Shown piece by piece: positions 57,978-64,000 of a stretch of DNA of 64,000 nt. The position numbers were made by a program, and so were the translations under genes. How positions within the stretch are numbered: position 1 is the stretch's first letter; each line of letters opens with the position of its first letter. Under the pieces are notes generated by a model that saw only the letters and a list, made by a program, of their open reading frames with translations, was not told the origin of the DNA and did no database searches. The DNA is from Daucus carota subsp. sativus (taxonomy: Eukaryota; Streptophyta; Magnoliopsida; Apiales; Apiaceae): assembly GCF_001625215.2 (NCBI RefSeq), contig NC_030383.2, positions 62,734,949 to 62,798,948 on the forward strand. Direction: 5' to 3'.

Positions 57978-59791
57978 TCAACCTGTTACTTTTCTAGCTG
58001 CTGCAGATCTTGATCCTGCCAGACAAAAAATAGGATAAATAACCAAGTATATACTTGCCATGATGTTAAATTAAACTTCATCGGATATTTATTAGCAGAT
58101 TACAAATATTCATTAATAGATTGGAAATGGAGTCGCCACAACTCCCATATCTTCCTCAGAGGCTTTCCTTCACTATCAGAGCCCACTTTATTCATTTTGC
58201 TTTAGTTTTGTTCTAGCTGCTTTCCTTTAGAAATACTAGTCCTGCCACTCGAATTAGCTAGTATAATCTAGCAATTGCATTTCCTCATCTAAAAAGCTAG
58301 GAAAATCTAGCAATACTGTTTTCCTTACTTGAAAAGCTAGGAAATCTAGCAATCTTATTAACATATGTATCAAATAGATAATATTTAAACAACAAAGCCA
58401 ATGAGGAAATACAGGTTATAAAGTTAAGGCAGGTTGATAAAATACAAAAAAAAATGAATCTAAAATTTCTTTACATACTTATCTTATGGATTTAAATAAA
58501 TGCCAAGTACATCATAGTTAAGACCAAACTCAGATTCATTTGGATCACAAAAGCAAGTAGAAAGGGGAAATCGGGTATACTAGATCTATAGGATACTGAC
58601 ACCTGCATTATGAACTTTAAATTCATTCCTCATAAAACAAAAAATTAAGACAATTATAATTAAAACAGAGAACTGATATTTGATGGTTTGAGAGAAAGAA
58701 AATGCTAAAATCAGCATATCAATTTATAAAGTTAACATATGTTTTCCGTATGTATCAGATAGATAATATTTAAAAGTAAAACAATTACCAGAACAATGAT
58801 TCAGAAGATCAACTCATCAGAATATCTTGTTCCTCAGTCAAGTGACAATCATGCTGGTCAACTAGTCCTTTTATTATATATATTTCATCATCCATGTAAT
58901 GCATCTTAGTCTTAAATGATTCTTGAAATTTTTTGCACATGTATTTGTGATAACATTTTCATATATGCTCATAAATTTCATGGAAATATTTCTAACCTTT
59001 TGGATCCCTCAAAGTAATCATGCGTTCTTTATACATATTGAAATAATATATGCAACAGACTAAAAATTTGATACATTAGCATGATTAAGTCTTAGGACGA
59101 GTACTTACTACTTGAGCGTTTAATGTTGCGACAGAACTTGCTACCACAACGGCAACGGAAGGCCTTCACAGGATGTTCATGATCATCAAAATCAATGCCA
59201 TAATCCTGCAAGCATAACATATATATAGGCTAAAGTGAAGGAATTAAGGAGAAACATGGATAAATGACATAACCCGACCAATCATACACATTTTGCTTTC
59301 AGTACAGAGAAAAGTTTTAGCATTGATACATACAAAAAGATTCAATCAGTTCTAGAAACATTAAATTAGAGGTAGTTGTTAAGCTGTAGAAAGCCAGTTA
59401 ACTAGCCATGCGGACCTTGAACATAAAGAGCAAAGAAAGGTCATATAGGAACAATATTCAATGCCTTAATGTTGTTTTTCACACATTGTTCTAACCACAA
59501 GTAACAAGGTTCCTGGATTGTTGAATTGTAAAGGGCTAGGGTATATAAAGCGTATTATATCCTTGTATCCTTATATATAACAAGTTAAGGACAATAATTT
59601 AGTTGTTTGGTATACTACCGCCGAACAAATATGAACCATAAGGTATTATTGTTTGATAAATGGTTGAGATTATATGAACCATAAGTTTTGTAATTGAATA
59701 CGACTTTTATTCTTTATATGTTCTAAATACCCCAGTATAAATACGAATTGTTAGATCTTATTGTTTGATAAACATTTATATTCATAATAAT

Positions 59792-59834
<43 letters not shown>

Positions 59835-62800
59835 CATTGCTCAAAAAAGAACACTCTTAAAAGAAGAACAACACAGAACACTTTAGAATCAAATATAGAA
59901 TCTCATCTAGAGCTTAAATTAATTTCAAATTTTAAGTTGATTAACTATTTATTATGAATAATAATAGAATCCGTCATGTTTAACAATAAATTTGGGTTAA
60001 AAATAACATGATTCTAGGTAAAATTAATCGTGCAAAAAAATATACACATGATTCTGTTCTGGATTCTATTTTGGATTCTATATTATTTTATAGCATAATG
60101 TGGATGAATTTGGATGTTAGATTTTATATATTAAGTTTAAGTGGTGTTTAACTATATAATTATAATCTTAACAAATCATTGTTTGTGAAAAATAAAGTGT
60201 TATGATAGTGTTCTGTGTTGTTCTTTTTTTAAAGTGTTCTGTGTGGAGTGCAACCCATATATATATATATATATATATGGGTGGGTTCTGGTACAAATTT
60301 ACAAACTTACAAACTTTATGCGTTCAACACATATATAATTTGAGTTCAACATTTTTTTAACAAATTTTGTTGAACATCGATTAAATTTGTGTTGGAGAAG
60401 TACATCCACTAATTTTTCAATGTAAGAACTAAGTTAAACGTATTATATAACTAATATTTATGTTTCTAAACCCTACCCAAACCCCAGAGGTATAGGTTAA
60501 GCATCTTTATAAATATATTCAACATAATGATAATTAGTGTTCAACACCCGATGTTGAACCCCAGTTACAAATGTGTTGAATGCGCGATTTATATACGCGT
60601 TTTTTTAAAAAATTGTGATGTTTTTTCAAGAATTTTCAACATGGATACTTTTTATAACTAAAGATTAAAACGATGGGAGAATAAAAAAAAATTTATAAGT
60701 TTGTAACTTAAAAAAGTTTTTATTTGATCATATCCCTATATATATATATATGTATATATATATATAATATTTAAATTTGAAAATAATTTATACTCTCGAT
60801 GATCTAAATCAATCATAATAAGGTTTCGTATATACAATATGTCCCCTCTTATTTTTGTGTTCTAAATAAAATAGAAGGAGATTCTGTAAAAATCAAAAGG
60901 AAAAAGGTTTTGTAGTTAGAATATGACTTTTATTCTTTTTATGTTAAAAATCAAATAAATGGAAGTTCTGTAAATAGAATATGATTCTTATTATAAAATT
61001 CACAACTATTTTTCAATTTTCTATTTTGGGATCTAATTTAATTTATAATTGTTAAATCATTACTAAATCCTTTTATTTTCACTCATATAAGAGTTTTGGC
61101 TCTAATCATGTATAAATCAGCATATGAAATATTAGTAAGATAATTCATAAAATAAATCAAATAAAAATATATTATATAATATATATTAATACGAATATAT
61201 ATGTTAAAGATATACGTACATCATACGAATTACTAAAATAAATTTATATTTTCAGAAAATATCCGTGCTAGTATCTTTAAATGCATTTAAAAGCTGTAGG
61301 ACAGAGTACGGTTGGATAGCTCAGTGGTAAAGAGCTTATATTCTGTCGTCCCAGGTCCTGGGTTCGACCCTGGCTCACCCCAAGAGTTTCGTAGAACAGA
61401 TACTCATTTGTAAGGCTATAAGCCATATTTGTCAAAAAAAAAAAAAAAAGCTGTAGGACAGACCACTGATGTGAAGTAGGCAACTCAATATGTTGGCAAT
61501 TATGCATTAATGTCTATGAATCAACAGGTCTGTATAACCTTGTCAGAATACAAGAGGCAATACTGATTACTGCACATAATGGTGTACAATAAGCACAATA
61601 ATTCAATTTATATTAATATACTTACCCAAGTTAGCTCTTCCAATGCTTTCACCTTTCTTGAAGTGAAGAAGGCTAACTGCAGAAAAAAAAAATACATAAA
61701 GCCATTAATATTCTACATGCATATTAGACATCCCCCGCCTAGGAGATGTGAAGAATAGCTGACATAACAATAAAGCATGCAAATATATTTCCTCACATGG
61801 TAGTAGTGGTGGTCAGGGGTCTCCACTTCCACAGGGATCTCAACCATTGTTGAATCGAAACACCTGGAAAGATATAAATCAGAATAAGCAAAAAGGAAAG
61901 AAAACGTGACTCGAGGTGTCCTGCACATGCGGGACGAAATTAACTGCCGGCTATAATGAGCTTAATGTGTGCATAAGCCTTTTATTTTAGCAACCCTTCC
62001 CTTTTCATGTTTCCAAGTTCTTGTTTCTCTACCTAAATGGAAAAATGATTAACTGATGCCGCAACTCTTGACTTATTTGTGTGCCAAATAGACTCACCCA
62101 GCTTGGAAGTATTCATTTGACGCAATAACAGATCTTTTTTATTTGATAAATCAAGTACATAAAGCAGTCCAGGAAGAGAACGATTAGATAAAAAGAATAT
62201 ACACAAATAAAAAAAACCCAACAACCTAGAACACAGAACAAATGGAAATTCAAAGACTATCAAGTTATACGCTTTATGTATACAAAACTCTAAAGGCTAC
62301 TTTAAAGGAAGCATTCGAGGAATATAATCTACAGCAGTTCGGAAACCTTCAGCCAAAAAAAATCAATCGGAACTATTTTACTCAACAAATGTATTTCATA
62401 AATATAGACATCTGATTTAAGATTTACCTATGATTGATGAACCTTGCAACATTTCCATAATCTGTTGCATCCAGGCAAAGTGCTTCTTCGTCCTTTAAAA
62501 CCCTTTCAGATCCCCAATCAGCATCGAGAAGCACAGGATATGAATGTGAGTGGTTGTTAAGGCTCTCTCTCTCTGACACTCGGTCATACAGTTCCGCATT
62601 GGTCAAAACTTCCCCAACATACTCACAAACAAAAGCCCCTTTTGGCAGGTCCTCTAGGGTGCGAAGCCCCCAACCTTTTCCTCCAGGTGTCATAAACACC
62701 TGTCAGATATGACAGAGTACACATAATGAAATTGAGTTAAAAGAGAAAAAATATACAAAACAATTTCCCAATTAACTTCATTAGCTAACAAAATTGCATT

Positions 62801-64000
62801 AATTTAGTCACTTAATGACCTGCAACTTGCGACTTATTCCTCGCTGTACAACTCGATTTCCACACTGCTTACTGCAGCCACATTTCCACCAGCATTCTTT
62901 GATGAATTTCCTTACTAAATGACCCTTGCAGGCATCCAAAATTCCATCATTTTTGGATCTTTCCAGAGGGCATTCCTTACAATAATATAAGCAGTGCTTC
63001 TTGGGATCACGATTCATAGAAATACATTCGTCTAAAAGTTCCTCTTTGACAAGGCCTTCCAAAGTGTAGGCATAATCACCGCCAGTTTCATGCGAACATG
63101 CGCAAGGTGTCAATGACAGCAGGCAATTATCTGAACAGGTTCCACAACCACTTTCTCCAATTCTTGCAAGAGAGAAGTTCACATATGCATTTTGGAATAC
63201 CACATTCCGAGGTATGTAGCGAAATGATGGCGGACATTCGCTGTTGACATCATTTGCGAATGAAATTACAACTCTTTCATGCCCTTTGGCTATGTCATAT
63301 ACATCATCAACAAATTTAGTCTCTTCAGTTGACTGCTGATTCTGAAAAACTACAATACTTTGAGAATTACTGTGATCAAGATTGTCAATTTCCCTCTCCA
63401 AATTAACTATGCATTGGTTCTTGTTACCAGCATCTAGTTGTACAATGTCAGCTACACCACTGCAGGGTGGAGGGAGGCTTGGTACTTCAGGAAGAGCCAT
63501 CTCAGGGTCACAGGTTATATATATTGGTGCATTCAAAGGGACAACTTGTCTGTCTGTAGCATTTGCAGAGTCCAATTCAGTATTACTTTCTAACATACCA
63601 ATATCAGGGTTGACATTAATGTTTTCTTGTAATTCATTACTTGAACTAGTTCCCAGTTCCAAGAAACTTTCGCACATATCTTTCATCAGTTTCTTTAACG
63701 AGAAATTTGGATCCAAGGATTTATAAGACCTGAGACATTGAGCTTCGACTGTTCGTATGACATCATCTAGACTGGGCATATGAAAGTCAGGTCGTCCAAT
63801 TGCAGATTTACAGCTCACAGAAATTTTAACCTCTCCCAAGGCTGTTGAAGCAACCTCAATGTCTTCGATAGATTTCTCTAGAACTTCCACAGTCTTGCAA
63901 GGAATTCTCTTTTCAGCAGTAGAGACTGCAATATCATTGTCTTGAGCAGTTTGATCTGCAGATTGAGGAACTACGAGTTGTTGCCCATCTGGCGCTGCTG
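57978..64000 (-). CDS. SUVR-type histone methyltransferase (SET domain), 3' part
   Basis: Six exons visible on the minus strand: >64000-62820, 62699-62428, 61863-61797, 61676-61626, 59205-59109, 58015-57978; phases agree. The first exon is open to the window edge. Domains in order: a low-complexity region, a pre-SET Cys cluster (GCGTCSDNC, PCACSHE, CKECPLE, CGCSKQCGNRVVQRG), SET (GGKGWGLRT, CEYVGEV, FINHRC across a splice, DYG) and a post-SET CRCGSKFCRN, ending SAAARKVTG. This matches SUVR1/2/4 of Arabidopsis, which act on H3K9 in the nucleus (SUVR4) or in RNA-directed silencing (SUVR2); an N-terminal WIYLD domain is expected outside the window. The 2.4-kb intron 61625-59206 is filled with transposon remnants. 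Confidence 0.93.
59831..60256. mobile_element. MITE with ~50-bp inverted termini in a SUVR intron
   Basis: The left end GGGCATTGCTC..AAAGAACACT...AGAACAACACAGAACACTTT is mirrored by AAAGTGTTCTGTGTG..GTGCAACCC on the right. It sits in an (AT)n microsatellite (AT runs about 59790-59830 and 60257-60278), so the target duplication cannot be read. Confidence 0.8.
60279..61305. other. AT-rich intron DNA, possible further MITE
   Basis: From GGGTGGGTTCTGGTACAAAT to about 60745 the sequence starts with TTACAAACTTACAAAC and ends near TAAGTTTGTAACTT, suggesting another inverted-repeat element, with GTTCAACA / TGTTGAAC words inside and a second (AT)n run at about 60737-60768. The rest holds nothing recognisable. 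Confidence 0.4.
61306..61445 (+). mobile_element. tRNA-derived SINE with 17-bp target duplication
   Basis: A Pol III A box (GGATAGCTCAGTGGTAAAGA) and B box (GGGTTCGACCC) sit about 35 bases apart, followed by a tail TTTGTAAGGCTATAAGCCAT, ATTTGTC and an A-run. AAAAGCTGTAGGACAGA is repeated on both sides (61289-61305, 61446-61462). The perfect duplication means a fairly recent insertion. It lies in a SUVR intron, antisense to the gene. Confidence 0.96.

Noticed and set aside
61316-61380. tRNA gene
   Set aside because: A and B boxes are present, but the stem pairing of a tRNA is poor, a non-tRNA tail with an A-run follows, and a 17-base target duplication surrounds the unit: it is a SINE.

Overview
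The window is nuclear DNA from a flowering plant: spliced genes with GT..AG introns, AT-rich intergenic DNA, MITEs, a tRNA-derived SINE, a CACTA end and a TRIM, and a CESA4 / PHR1 / SUVR gene set. The protein style of the receptor genes points to an asterid eudicot. I lean towards Apiaceae, but the sequence alone does not prove it.

Layout. 1-45 kb is a rapidly evolving cluster of leucine-rich-repeat (LRR) receptor genes. It holds three apparently intact MIK2-like LRR receptor kinases (5.2-8.5 kb minus, 10.3-13.9 kb plus, 38.0-41.7 kb plus). It holds one intact LRR receptor-like protein without kinase (24.9-28.0 kb) and another whose signal-peptide region has been replaced by the end of a CACTA transposon (1.7-4.4 kb). 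There is an LRR ectodomain that lost its kinase (42.4-44.9 kb). Broken pieces are an RLP pseudogene at 16.0-18.3 kb, a kinase fragment at 18.9-19.9 kb, an N-terminal fragment at 23.3-24.3 kb, and a SERK-ectodomain-like fragment at 0.1-0.9 kb. A GDSL esterase gene (29.0-30.9 kb, minus) and about 7 kb of transposon-rich intergenic DNA (31-38 kb) interrupt the cluster.

Two small two-exon genes sit just downstream of the kinase copies (15.4-15.8 kb and 21.8-22.2 kb). Each encodes a predicted secreted peptide precursor rich in Pro, His and Arg, with a repeated GRT...PPPPP[IV]HA.NP unit and an invariant tail. They were duplicated together with the adjacent receptor-kinase 3' end. They are the best candidate here for something undescribed: a possible peptide signal linked to MIK2-like receptors. 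That functional link is inference only.

45-64 kb is ordinary, conserved and single-copy-looking, all on the minus strand: secondary-wall cellulose synthase CESA4 (12 coding exons), a PHR1-type MYB-CC phosphate-starvation regulator (7 coding exons), and the 3' part of a SUVR-type SET-domain histone methyltransferase that runs off the right edge. Their introns and spacers hold several well-bounded small transposons (hAT-type with 8-bp target duplications, and a SINE with a 17-bp target duplication).

The cluster shows how receptor diversity arises: RLKs and RLPs share the same N-terminal module but have alternative C-terminal modules joined at an intron, promoters have been copied onto other genes, and tandem copies differ by transposon insertions.
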